The notes below the pieces were generated by a model that saw only the letters and a list, made by a program, of their open reading frames with translations, was not told the origin of the DNA and ran no database searches. From the NCBI GenBank assembly GCA_018823415.1, contig JAHJIN010000419.1, forward strand, positions 1 to 46,271: a stretch of DNA of 46,271 bases, written 5' to 3'. The position numbers and the translations under genes are program-made. The DNA is from Chloroflexota bacterium. GTDB lineage: Bacteria > Chloroflexota > JAHJIN01. Positions 7,955-15,418 of the stretch are shown here, in pieces (positions within the stretch are counted from its first letter, which is position 1; every line of letters starts with the position of its first letter).

Positions 7955-8308
7955 TCAAAGCAAATCGTTCTCGACGAGTAGCTCTTCAACCTCGGCAAGG
8001 AACTGCGATACCGGATGTGCTGACACGCCTTCGGGAGTTACCTCGTGAGTTTCGGCCGCCCCGTAGGAGTGGCGATGCCACTGTCCCCCCTCACAGTCCC
8101 GACCGTAGATACGGTCACCCCCTTGGATCAACGCCAGGCTCACTCGCCCGGTGGTTTCACTGAGGAACAACTGCACAAACAAGCCGGCACTGATGGTCAG
8201 ACGCACCTTGATAGCGTCATCCGTCCGATCCAGTTCACCGATCTGTTGCACGAACCACGAACGCGACAGGGCCTCATCAAGCTCCAACAGCAGATCAGCT
8301 ATCGTCAT
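7955..8308 (-). CDS. TumE-like (DUF6516-type) putative toxin
   Basis: A 117-residue protein beginning MTIADLLLELDEAL, with a core VRLTISAGLFVQLFLSETTGRVSLALIQ, then YGRDCEGGQWHRHSYGAAETH and an acidic helical tail. The layout (short N-terminal helix, antiparallel sheet, a W-H-R-H motif, C-terminal helix ending in an acidic stretch) is what I recall for TumE/DUF6516 toxin-like proteins. Its start overlaps the end of the upstream small gene by 14 bases, a usual arrangement for two-gene toxin-antitoxin units. Family assignment comes from pattern memory and toxicity is inferred from the arrangement. Confidence 0.6.
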   Translation of the reverse strand: MTIADLLLELDEALSRSWFVQQIGELDRTDDAIKVRLTISAGLFVQLFLSETTGRVSLALIQGGDRIYGRDCEGGQWHRHSYGAAETHEVTPEGVSAHPVSQFLAEVEELLVENDLL

Positions 8309-8630
8309 GCGGCTGGGTCCCCAACAACTCGGCCAATGCGCGATGCATGGTGCGGATGCCGCTCACGGCCAGATCCCATTCCACAGCATCCGACTCGACA
8401 TCCCATGAATACCCACGTTGCTTGACCACCTCCTGACGCTCGAACTCGTCAAAAGGCATGCCGTATTTTGCGCGCAATCGTCGGTCGGTCAGGCTGTACC
8501 GCGATAACCGCCGTCGGTACTCTGCCCCCAGCAGGCTGCGCAGCTTGCTATCCACGTCAGTCGCCTGGGCCAGTGGCAGTTGTTGCAGGTGTTGGGCTGT
8601 TTGTTCCGAGACCGTGATCCTGACATTCAT
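8295..8630 (-). CDS. Putative antitoxin partner of the TumE-like protein
   Basis: The 111-residue product starts at ATG 8630 behind AGGAGT; an upstream in-frame alternative would add only seven residues. Its first 35 residues (MNVRITVSEQTAQHLQQL...) read like a small DNA-binding or dimerisation module. The middle contains LRAKYGMPFDEFERQEVV, a K-Y-G-x-x-F-D-E-F-E pattern I associate with antitoxin-like partners in toxin-antitoxin pairs of Chloroflexota and cyanobacteria. The C-terminus is helical and acidic. It overlaps the downstream toxin-like gene by 14 bases and both are read from the same strand. Function is inferred from the pairing. Confidence 0.6.
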   Translation of the reverse strand: MNVRITVSEQTAQHLQQLPLAQATDVDSKLRSLLGAEYRRRLSRYSLTDRRLRAKYGMPFDEFERQEVVKQRGYSWDVESDAVEWDLAVSGIRTMHRALAELLGTQPHDDS

Positions 8631-8804
8631 GGTTGTTACTCCTGGTATCACCTTTTAGGCTCTACCCAGATTCAATGGATAGACCCGACGTCGCGCCCAC
8701 CGCATCCGTACATCCGTGACCACATCCGTGTCGTGCTTGTTGCCGCACCAGTATGACGTGGTAGAACGCGCTGTGGGGCTATCGACCGGCAGCACATGAT
8801 GGCA

Positions 8805-9131
8805 TCAGTTGCCATCTGTCGCATCCGGTTTCTTGATCAGCCACCGGGCGAGTGCTCTGCCGCTGCTAAACAGAGTCTCACCCAGCACGATCAAGAAAAC
8901 GATTCCCAAGATCTGGCCCATGATCTGATCCACAGAGCCTAGTATTGCCATGCGGCAAGCGATGCCGAGCAAGAGTGCAATCCAAAGGATATTCAGCAGC
9001 CATCGGAACCATGCAGGAACCGACCGGCGCTTGGCGATCAGGATTGCTTGAACCAGAAAGCCGAGGCCAAGTAGAACTATTGCTGCCAATACCCATGTGA
9101 AACAGGCAACAGGCACGGCGATCTCGATCAC
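8805..9131 (-). CDS. Small membrane protein of unknown function
   Basis: A 108-residue protein with three hydrophobic segments (about 5-32, 43-61 and 68-88), a basic loop between the first two (AKRRSVPAWFRW) and a charged, lysine-containing C-terminus (WLIKKPDATDGN). It starts with GTG at 9131, with AGGAAAG immediately before it. No motif was recognised. It is separated from the toxin-antitoxin pair by 174 bases and from the Cys-rich gene by 24. Confidence 0.6.
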   Translation of the reverse strand: MIEIAVPVACFTWVLAAIVLLGLGFLVQAILIAKRRSVPAWFRWLLNILWIALLLGIACRMAILGSVDQIMGQILGIVFLIVLGETLFSSGRALARWLIKKPDATDGN

Positions 9132-9155
9132 CTTTCCTGTACGTGGGTAACTAAC

Positions 9156-9407
9156 TCACGCATGCCCACATGCCACGCCCAGGCCGGCCGGCCCGCGATA
9201 GTACAGGCAGTCCAGGCACGCGCCGAACGCGGCCGGCTCGCCGGTCAACGGGCACGTGCTGCCGGTCTGCTGTCGCGTCCCAAACGTGACCAGCCGGGTG
9301 CCCGGCGGCAACACCGCACGCAGCAGTGGCGGCTCATCATCCGCCTCTTCGTCAAGCGCGCCGGTGACGGGTGGCGCTGTCACTGGCGCGCCAAACAGGT
9401 CTCTCAC
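9156..9407 (-). CDS. Small cysteine-rich protein, translationally coupled to the YbjN gene
   Basis: An 83-residue product whose last third carries five cysteines and a terminal histidine (TCPLTGEPAAFGACLDCLYY, then VACGHA), consistent with a metal-binding knuckle. The first part is Pro/Ala/acidic and probably disordered. I chose the GTG at 9405-9407 because it overlaps the TGA of the preceding YbjN gene as GTGA, a typical coupling arrangement. No family is recognised. Its tie to YbjN suggests a shared role. Confidence 0.55.
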   Translation of the reverse strand: MRDLFGAPVTAPPVTGALDEEADDEPPLLRAVLPPGTRLVTFGTRQQTGSTCPLTGEPAAFGACLDCLYYRGPAGLGVACGHA

Positions 9408-9871
9408 GACTCGCCCCAATCCAGGTCGTCTTCGTGGGTGGCCTCTACCAGGTATTGCGAGGCGGCCGTGGGGCTCTGGGCCAGGTTGACGACCTCGACA
9501 TAATGGTTGTCGGCATAATGCGAGAGGGCGCCAATGGCGTCGGCGAACTCGCTGTAATCAAAGCCTTCCCGGGGCAGTTCCACCGTCAGCACCACGTCCA
9601 TGTCGTTGTCCAGGCAGAACTTGGCCATGTTGATGTCGCGGTTGAGGCGCATGAGGTGGGTGTGCAGCCGTTGCTGGCAGACCGGGTCCTTGGGCGCCAC
9701 GATGTACGGCGAGATGGTGAAATAGACCCAGTGCTCGGTCAGACGCACAAAAAAGCGAAAGCTCTGCACATCGCCACGAAAACCGGTAATCCAATCGCCG
9801 TCCTCATCGCGCTTGTACTTCCAGCCGTACTGCTCAAAATAGCTGTCGATGGTCTCTGGCGTTACTGTCAT
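9404..9871 (-). CDS. YbjN domain-containing protein
   Basis: A 155-residue protein with the YbjN fold signature: an N-terminal helix (TPETIDSYFEQYGWKY), paired strands with FRFFVRLTEHWVYFTISPYIV, then LHTHLMRLNRDINMAKFCLDNDMDVVLTVELP, which matches the helix-strand block conserved in YbjN and type III secretion chaperone-like proteins. The acidic tail is DDLDWGES. YbjN proteins are cytoplasmic and linked to stress or motility regulation, but their molecular activity is unsettled. The start at 9871 is preceded by GAGGAG; upstream sequence in the same frame reads into a heptamer repeat array. It is coupled by a GTGA overlap to the small Cys-rich gene. Confidence 0.8.
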   Translation of the reverse strand: MTVTPETIDSYFEQYGWKYKRDEDGDWITGFRGDVQSFRFFVRLTEHWVYFTISPYIVAPKDPVCQQRLHTHLMRLNRDINMAKFCLDNDMDVVLTVELPREGFDYSEFADAIGALSHYADNHYVEVVNLAQSPTAASQYLVEATHEDDLDWGES

Positions 9872-9883
9872 GCGCGTATCTCC

Positions 9884-9930
9884 TCTCTCATTTCTAATTT
9901 CTGGTTTCCAATTTCTCATTTCTAATCTTG
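9884..9930. repeat. Degenerate heptamer array, TTTCYRR family
   Basis: TTTC recurs at 9891, 9898, 9905, 9912 and 9919, exactly every 7 bases, with weaker units on each side (9884 and 9926). It covers the end of the ClpC-like gene, whose last residues (RNEKLETRN) are read from it, and the space before the YbjN gene. Confidence 0.8.
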
Positions 9931-12140
9931 ATCGCTCCGTTTTCTACTGTCACCAGAAGCGATTTGTCCTTGGTCTCGGTGTCCTGATAGGCTGCGTCGG
10001 CCAGGGGCACCAGCACCTCGCGCTCGATGACCCGGGCCAGTTTGCGCAGGCCGGCGCGCTCGTCAAAGCCGTGGTCCAGCACGTAGTTCACCACCGCTTC
10101 GTCAAACGTCACGTGGATGCCCTGCCGCTGAAAACGCTGGCCCACAGCCTCGGTCAGTTGGCGGTTGGCCAGCGTGCGCCGCGCCGTCAGGTCCAGCGGC
10201 TTGAACAGCACCACCTCGTCCACCGCATCCGCCAGGTCCGGCGACAGGTGCTCGCGCAACAAGCTGCGTACATCATCGGTCGTGTGGCCGGTTGGCCCGA
10301 CGCCGGTAAAGCCCACGGCTCGCCGGTCGGTTTCGACCCCCAGGTTGGTGGTCAGGATCACGGTGGCATCGCTGAATGATACGGTGCGGCCTTGGCCATC
10401 GGTGAGCCGGCCATCGTCGCAAATCTGGGCCAGCAATTGCAGCACGGCCGGGTGGGCCTTGTCTACATCGTGGACTAGCACCACGCAAAAGGGCCGGGCC
10501 GCTACCTGGCCGGTGAGCTGGCCTTCTTCGTCATAGCCCACATAGCCTGGCGGCGAGCCGATGAGCCGGGCCACCGTGTGCGCCTCGGAAAACTCGGCCA
10601 TGTCCAGCTCGATGAGCCGGTCTGCTTCGCCAAAGAGAAACTCGGCCAGGGCCCGGGCCATCTCATTCTTGCTCGTGTCCGACGGCCCCACAAAGGCAAA
10701 CACGCCGTCGGGCCGGGTGGGTTGCAAGTCCAGGCGTAGCTTGGCCAGGCGCACCACACGGGACACGGCGGCCGCGGCCTCATCCTGGCCTACTGCCCGG
10801 TCGGCCAAAAAGCGATCCAGCTCGCGATAGCGCGCCGCTTCATCCAGGGCCGCGTCGGCCAGGGGCAGGCCGGTGATCTCGGCCAGCACCGACAGCAGGT
10901 GCTGCCGCATCACCACCCGGGGTTGGTCCGCCGGGGTTTGCAGCATGGCCCGGGCCGCTGCCCGTTCCAGCAGGTCGATGGCCTTGTCGGGGAAGCAGCG
11001 ATTGCGCAAATAGTCCCGGCTCAGCTCGTACACGTCCACCAGCAGCGGGGCCGGGATGTCCACGCCGAAATGCTCGGCCAGGAGCGGCCGCAGGGTTGCC
11101 AGGATGTCCAGCGTCATGTCCTGGCCGGGCTCTTCGACCCGCACCGGCTGAAAGCGCCGGGCCAGCGCGCCGTCCTTTTCGATGTATTTGCGATAGTCGT
11201 GCAGGGTGGTGGCGGCGATACAGTGCAGATCGCCCCGGGCCAGGGCCGGTTTGAGGATGGTGGCGGCATCGCCCACACCCGGCGCGCCGCCGGCCCCGAT
11301 GAGGGCGTGTGCCTCGTCCACAAAGATGATGACATTGCCCGCGGCCTTGACCTCTTTGACGATGGCCTGCACCCGCGCTTCAAACTCGCCATAGGCCCGC
11401 GCGCCGGCCACCAGCGCCGACAGGCTCAATTCCACGATGCGGCGGCCCTGCATCAGCGGCGGCACCTCGTCGCGAGCCAATCGCTGGGCCAACCCCTCCA
11501 CAATGGCGGTCTTGCCCACGCCGGGCTGTCCCACCAGGATGGGATTGTTCTTTTGCGGGCGGCAGAGCACCTCCAGCATTGCCATGGTCTCGCGTTCGCG
11601 TCCTACAATGGGCGACAGCTTGCCCTCGTGGGCCAGCGCCGTCAGGTCGCGCCCATACTGGTCCAGGGTGGGCGTCATGGAAGCCCGGGGCGATTCTACC
11701 GGCACCGGCTCGGGCTCGACCTGGCGTTCCTGGAGGGCTTGCAGCGCCTCGGCTGAGGATACGCCGGCCTTATCCAGTACATCGGTGATGGTCTTGTCAG
11801 CCGTCAGAATGGCCGTCAGCAGGTGGGTTGGCTGCACCGCGCCATCGCCGGCCAGGTTTTGGCTCTCGCGCAGCACGTCCTTGACGCCGGGTGAGACCTT
11901 GAGCCGGGCCGGGGCCTCATCGCGGACCGGCGCCAGGTCCAGCAGGGCCTTTTCCAGGCGATCCAGATCTTGGTCTTGTACCTTGAACACCTCGCGGCAG
12001 AGGTTCTTTTGCGTTTGCAGCAGTCCCAGCATGAGGTACGTCGTGTCCAGGTGCTCGCTCTTGCGCGTGCGCGCCTGGTTCTTGGCCGTATCAAAACTTG
12101 TTCGGGCCGCTGGTGATAGTCGTTCCAGCATCTTGGCCAT
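9894..12140 (-). CDS. ClpA/ClpC-like AAA+ ATPase with degenerate second ATPase module
   Basis: A 748-residue two-module Clp ATPase. Residues 1-140 form a Clp N-domain. Module D1 (about 165-430) is intact: Walker A GQPGVGKT at 204-211, Walker B FVDEAH at 273-278, and the arginine finger in LARRFQPV. There is no long coiled-coil middle domain, so it is closer to ClpA/ClpC than to ClpB. Module D2 (about 447-740) keeps the SPPGYVGYDEEGQLT pore loop and DDGRLTDGQGRTV block, but its Walker A is GPSDTSKNE (485-493) in place of GPTGVGKTE, and its Walker B is VLVHDVDKAH in place of VLFDEIEKAH. D2 probably cannot hydrolyse ATP. An AVGFTG stretch may be a ClpP-docking loop. It has its own promoter and hairpin-rich leader. 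The last residues come from a heptamer repeat. Confidence 0.88.
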   Translation of the reverse strand: MAKMLERLSPAARTSFDTAKNQARTRKSEHLDTTYLMLGLLQTQKNLCREVFKVQDQDLDRLEKALLDLAPVRDEAPARLKVSPGVKDVLRESQNLAGDGAVQPTHLLTAILTADKTITDVLDKAGVSSAEALQALQERQVEPEPVPVESPRASMTPTLDQYGRDLTALAHEGKLSPIVGRERETMAMLEVLCRPQKNNPILVGQPGVGKTAIVEGLAQRLARDEVPPLMQGRRIVELSLSALVAGARAYGEFEARVQAIVKEVKAAGNVIIFVDEAHALIGAGGAPGVGDAATILKPALARGDLHCIAATTLHDYRKYIEKDGALARRFQPVRVEEPGQDMTLDILATLRPLLAEHFGVDIPAPLLVDVYELSRDYLRNRCFPDKAIDLLERAAARAMLQTPADQPRVVMRQHLLSVLAEITGLPLADAALDEAARYRELDRFLADRAVGQDEAAAAVSRVVRLAKLRLDLQPTRPDGVFAFVGPSDTSKNEMARALAEFLFGEADRLIELDMAEFSEAHTVARLIGSPPGYVGYDEEGQLTGQVAARPFCVVLVHDVDKAHPAVLQLLAQICDDGRLTDGQGRTVSFSDATVILTTNLGVETDRRAVGFTGVGPTGHTTDDVRSLLREHLSPDLADAVDEVVLFKPLDLTARRTLANRQLTEAVGQRFQRQGIHVTFDEAVVNYVLDHGFDERAGLRKLARVIEREVLVPLADAAYQDTETKDKSLLVTVENGAIKIRNEKLETRN

Positions 12141-12154
12141 AATCTACTCTCCTG

Positions 12155-12196
12155 GTCCGGCGTGCGTGCCGGACGGCCCCTAACCCACGGGTTAGG
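12155..12196 (-). promoter_or_regulatory. Two stacked hairpins in the ClpC-like gene leader
   Basis: Inverted repeats at 12179-12196 (8-base arms, 2-base loop) and 12155-12174 (GTCCGGC/GCCGGAC, 6-base loop) lie between the predicted transcription start and the start codon. The second ends two bases before the Shine-Dalgarno AGGAGAG, so folding could affect translation. The first could be an operator. Neither resembles the CIRCE element of heat-shock genes. Confidence 0.45.
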
Positions 12197-12200
12197 CCCT

Positions 12201-12229
12201 ATCATACCCCATTTGGCGCGTGTGCGCAA
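12201..12229 (-). promoter_or_regulatory. Promoter of the ClpC-like gene
   Basis: On the minus strand TTGCGC (12224-12229) and TATGAT (12201-12206) are separated by 17 bases. The predicted start lies about 12194, roughly 55 bases before ATG 12140. Confidence 0.55.
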
Positions 12230-12291
12230 GGCCGAATGGTCGCTACCGGTAGTTGAGGTTCCGGCGACCTCAACCGGCGCGTGTTGCCGCC

Positions 12292-12320
12292 TTGACACAT
12301 GGCCCCAGATGCGCTAAGAT
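12292..12320 (+). promoter_or_regulatory. Promoter of the SRP RNA gene
   Basis: TTGACA (12292-12297) and TAAGAT (12315-12320) are spaced by 17 bases and point to a start near 12326, matching the predicted 5' end of the RNA. An inverted repeat (12252-12259 with 12267-12274) sits just upstream. Confidence 0.8.
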
Positions 12321-12322
12321 CA

Positions 12323-12602
12323 GGGTGGTCGTGCTAGACGGGGAGCTAGCGGTTCCCTGTACCCGAAATCCGCTACAAGCGGGGTCGAATTCCCTGGCCG
12401 CGGGCCGCTGATCCAGAGACTGGGCTGACCCAGTGACGTTGAAGATCGGGTCCTGCGCGGCAAAAGCTTGCGAACCTGGTCAGGTCCGGGAGGAAGCAGC
12501 CATAAGCGAATCCTTTTGGGTGCCGCAGGGCTACCTGGTCCGAGTAGGCTAGTTGGTCCAAGTTTGGACGCAAGGTTCAAAGCCAGGGTGCACGACCACT
12601 AA
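12323..12602 (+). ncRNA. ffs: Signal recognition particle RNA, large bacterial type
   Basis: The universally conserved domain IV is at 12478-12501 (GGTCAGGTCC, a GGGA tetraloop, then GGAAGCAGCC), which binds Ffh. The 5' end (GTGGTCGTGC, 12325-12334) pairs perfectly with the 3' end (GCACGACCAC, 12590-12599), closing a long rod. The 5' section (CTAGACGGGGAGCTAGCGG and following) matches the Alu-domain hairpins of the long, about 270-nt SRP RNAs rather than the 4.5S form. It directs ribosomes with signal sequences to the membrane. It has its own promoter upstream and a terminator-like hairpin downstream. Ends are set by pairing and are approximate to a few bases. Confidence 0.93.
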
Positions 12603-12612
12603 CAAGACCCCA

Positions 12613-12656
12613 GGCTGATGGCGAGCGACGGGCTTGGCATCAGCCCTTTGGTATTT
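12613..12656 (+). terminator. Terminator-like hairpin after the SRP RNA
   Basis: GGCTGATG (12613-12620) pairs with CATCAGCC (12638-12645), followed by CTTTGGTATTT. The loop is long (17 nt) and the T-run imperfect, so termination may be partial and some reading into the next gene is possible. Confidence 0.5.
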
Positions 12657-12687
12657 GGCCTATATGCATATGGAGGACAAGAGGCAG

Positions 12688-14220
12688 ATGGCGCGTGCGG
12701 CGCTGGCCCGGGGGCGTGATACCCTGGCCGCCCTGGTTCGGCCGGGCGTCTGGTGGGGATGGGCGTTGGCCCTGCTGGCCGGCGCACTCCTCGCCGGCGG
12801 TTACGTGGCGACCCAAAAGGTCGTGACGCTGGACATTGACGGGCAGAGCACCACCATCTATACCCACCAGACCACCGTGCGCGACGTGCTGAGCGAGGCG
12901 CAGGTGGCGCTGGCGGTCGATGACCAACTGATACCTCCCCTCGATGCCCCGATAGACACTGGGTCCACCATCGCCATCCAGCACCCCTTTACCGTGACCA
13001 TCTCAGCCGATGGCGACACCACCACCTGGCGCACCCATCAGACCACCGTGGGCGCCCTGTTGACCCAGGCCCAGGTGTCGTTGGGTGACCACGACGTGAT
13101 CACCGTGAACGGCCTCGAATCCGACCCACTGATGGTGCTGGGGGCGACCGCAGACCGGCGTACCGCGATGGCCGGCGGCAGCGTCCCGCACATCCCCCAG
13201 CGCCCGGTGCGTTCCGTCGACATTGCCGTGCGGCGGGCCGTTGCACTGACCATCAGCGACGAGGGCGTGCCCCTGAGCATCTATACCGTGCAGGACACGG
13301 TGGGTGATGCGCTGCGCACGGCCGGCGTGCTGGTGTACCTGGCCGACAAGGTATCGCCCGGGCTGGGGACTGTCGTGGCCCCGGGCCTGCGCGTCAACAT
13401 CCAGCGTTCCATCCCCTATGTCATCACCGCCGATGGACTCGTCTTTGCCTCGCGCACGCGCAAACCCACGTTGGGGCAGGCCATCGAAGAAGAGGGCCTG
13501 CGCCTGGTCGGCAAGGACCGCATGGAACCGGCCGGCCCCAACCCGGTGCAGGTCGGCAGCCACGTGCGCGTGGTGCGCGTCCGCGAGGTTTATCTCACCG
13601 ATGACGATCCCATCGCCTACAAGACCGTGTGGTGGGGCGATTCGGACCTTGAACTCGACAACCAACGCCTGGACGTGAGCGGCATCGAGGGTGTGTTCCG
13701 GCGCATCACCCAGATCGTGTACGAAGACGGGCAGGAGATCAAACGCGACATCTGGCGCGAATGGGTGGCCCAGGAGCCCATCACCAAGGTCGTGGCCTAT
13801 GGCAAAAAGATCGTGGTGCGCGAGGCGACCGCCGAAGATGGCACCACCATTCAATATTGGCGCAAGATCCGCGTGCTGGCTACCTCGTACCACGAAGGCG
13901 AGTGCGGCAAGGACCCGGATCATCCAGAATACGGCATCACCTACCTGGGCTGGCGCGTGCGCCCGGGCATCGTGGCGGTGGACCCCCGGGTCGTCAACCT
14001 GCGGGGCGAGTTGTATGTGCCGGGCTATGGATATAGCGTGGCCGGCGACACCGGCAGCCTGATCAAGGGCATGCGCATCGACGTCTATTTCCCCATGCAA
14101 GAATATGTATCCTGGAACCATTGGGTCACTATTTATTTGCTGGCGCCGGTTCCCCCGCGCGACCAGGTCCGCTGGATCTTGCCTTCTTATCCGGTGGAAC
14201 GCCAGAGGTGGCTGCGATGA
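12688..14220 (+). CDS. Membrane-anchored DUF348/G5/3D-domain cell-wall protein (YabE/Rpf-B like)
   Basis: The 510-residue protein starts at ATG 12688 (AGAGG just upstream, and GGAGG further up). A transmembrane anchor lies at about 22-40. It is followed by ubiquitin-like DUF348 repeats (VTLDIDGQSTTIYTHQTTV, TVTISADGDTTTWRTHQTTV and VALTISDEGVPLSIYTVQDTV), a G5-type domain (about 320-400, IVYEDGQEIKRDIWREWVAQEP) and a C-terminal 3D domain. The 3D motifs are present: VDPRVVNLRGELYVPGYG, then AGDTGSLIKGMRIDVYF with the aspartates of a lytic transglycosylase-like barrel. Such proteins remodel peptidoglycan outside the cell. Its stop overlaps the rsmA start as ATGA. The same pairing (yabE with ksgA) occurs in Bacillus, which supports the call. 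Confidence 0.85.
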   Translation: MARAALARGRDTLAALVRPGVWWGWALALLAGALLAGGYVATQKVVTLDIDGQSTTIYTHQTTVRDVLSEAQVALAVDDQLIPPLDAPIDTGSTIAIQHPFTVTISADGDTTTWRTHQTTVGALLTQAQVSLGDHDVITVNGLESDPLMVLGATADRRTAMAGGSVPHIPQRPVRSVDIAVRRAVALTISDEGVPLSIYTVQDTVGDALRTAGVLVYLADKVSPGLGTVVAPGLRVNIQRSIPYVITADGLVFASRTRKPTLGQAIEEEGLRLVGKDRMEPAGPNPVQVGSHVRVVRVREVYLTDDDPIAYKTVWWGDSDLELDNQRLDVSGIEGVFRRITQIVYEDGQEIKRDIWREWVAQEPITKVVAYGKKIVVREATAEDGTTIQYWRKIRVLATSYHEGECGKDPDHPEYGITYLGWRVRPGIVAVDPRVVNLRGELYVPGYGYSVAGDTGSLIKGMRIDVYFPMQEYVSWNHWVTIYLLAPVPPRDQVRWILPSYPVERQRWLR

Positions 14221-15065
14221 CCGGTCCGTCGAACCGCGACATCCTGCGCCAACATGGCCTGCGCCCCAGGAAGAGCCTGGGGCAGCATTTTATCCACGAC
14301 CGCAACATCCTGGAGCGCATGGCCGACGCGGCCGAGCTGGCCCCTGGTGGCCTGGTGGTCGAAGTGGGGGCCGGGCTGGGTGGGCTGACCCGGGTGTTGG
14401 CCGAGCGCGTGGGACCAACTGGTCACGTCCTGGCCCTGGAAACGGACGACGCGCTGGTGCCTTTGCTGCGCGAAGCGCTGCCCACCACTCGCTACCCACA
14501 GGTGGAGCCGGTCCACGTCGACGTGCTGAGCCGGTCGCCGGGCGAGCTGGGTTTGGAGGCGGGCGGCTATATGGTGGTGGCGAACCTGCCGTATTATATC
14601 ACCTCGGCGGTGCTGCGGCACTTTTTGGCTGACGAGGGCCGGCCCCGGCGCATGGTGCTCATGGTCCAGCGCGAGGTGGCCCAGCGCGTGGTGGCCGAGC
14701 CGCCGCACATGAGCCTGCTGGCGGTGAGCGTGCAGGTCTATGCCCGGCCCCAGGTGGTGCTGCGCGTGCCGGCCGGCGCCTTTGTCCCGCGCCCGGCGGT
14801 AGACTCGGCGGTGCTGCGCCTGGACGTGTACCCGGCCCCGGTTATCACTGTGCCCCCGGCCGAATTCTTTGCCGTGGTCCGGGCCGGTTTTGCCCAGCGC
14901 CGCAAGCAACTGCGCAACGCCCTGGCGGCCGGGCTGGCCCGGCCCGGTCCGGCCATAGACGCTGCCCTCGCCGGGGCCGGTATCGACGGCCGGCGTCGCG
15001 CCGAAACCCTCACCCTGGCCGAATGGGACCGCCTGAGCGCGGCCCTGACCCCGCCTGTACCCTAG
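14217..15065 (+). CDS. rsmA: 16S rRNA (adenine1518-N6/adenine1519-N6)-dimethyltransferase
   Basis: RsmA (KsgA) dimethylates two adjacent adenines in the 3' hairpin of 16S rRNA, a late step in small-subunit assembly. The 282-residue protein starts at ATG 14217, overlapping the previous stop as ATGA and preceded by AGAGGTGG. It has the family opening HGLRPRKSLGQHFIHDRNIL, SAM-binding motif VVEVGAGLGGLTRVLAE, the acidic LALETDDALVPLL and the catalytic ANLPYYITSAVL. The C-terminal region RKQLRNAL and the small helical domain are intact. Translation is probably coupled to the 3D-domain gene. A tRNA gene promoter follows just after the stop. Confidence 0.96.
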   Translation: MTGPSNRDILRQHGLRPRKSLGQHFIHDRNILERMADAAELAPGGLVVEVGAGLGGLTRVLAERVGPTGHVLALETDDALVPLLREALPTTRYPQVEPVHVDVLSRSPGELGLEAGGYMVVANLPYYITSAVLRHFLADEGRPRRMVLMVQREVAQRVVAEPPHMSLLAVSVQVYARPQVVLRVPAGAFVPRPAVDSAVLRLDVYPAPVITVPPAEFFAVVRAGFAQRRKQLRNALAAGLARPGPAIDAALAGAGIDGRRRAETLTLAEWDRLSAALTPPVP

Positions 15066-15094
15066 TTGCCGATCCCCCTTACCTATGCTATAAT
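15066..15094 (+). promoter_or_regulatory. Promoter of the tRNA-Ser pair
   Basis: TTGCCG (15066-15071) and a consensus TATAAT (15089-15094) are spaced by 17 bases. They start directly after the rsmA stop and point to transcription from about 15101, five bases before the first tRNA. Confidence 0.75.
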
Positions 15095-15105
15095 CAACCT
15101 GCCCT

Positions 15106-15196
<91 letters not shown>

Positions 15197-15219
15197 CAAT
15201 TGAATAACTGTTGATGCAT

Positions 15220-15307
15220 GGAGAGGTGCTGGAGTGGCCGATCAGGCACGCCTGGAGAGCGTGTGAGCAGCAATGCTCCGTGGGTTCGAATCCCACCCTC
15301 TCCGCCA
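15220..15307 (+). tRNA. tRNA-Ser (anticodon GGA)
   Basis: It has the same acceptor stem as the first copy (GGAGAGG with CCTCTCC), discriminator G and encoded CCA. The anticodon loop CTGGAGA gives GGA, and there is a long variable arm and T-loop GGTTCGAATCC; length 88 nt. It lies 23 bases after the CGA tRNA and is probably co-transcribed with it. Confidence 0.96.
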
Positions 15308-15418
15308 CACTCGAATTTCTTCCCAACTGGCGTTTTCGCTGCCCCGGCAATCGAAACGTCAGTTTTCAACCTTAAGCAGCGCTATGCGCGCATCATCAGA
15401 CAAAAGGAGGGTATCAAC

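Noticed and set aside
12155..12229. CIRCE heat-shock operator upstream of the ClpC-like gene
   Set aside because: The inverted repeats do not match the conserved CIRCE arms.
13003..14121. Minus-strand open frame opposite the G5/3D protein gene
   Set aside because: Shadow frame rich in His, Gly and Asp with no motif.
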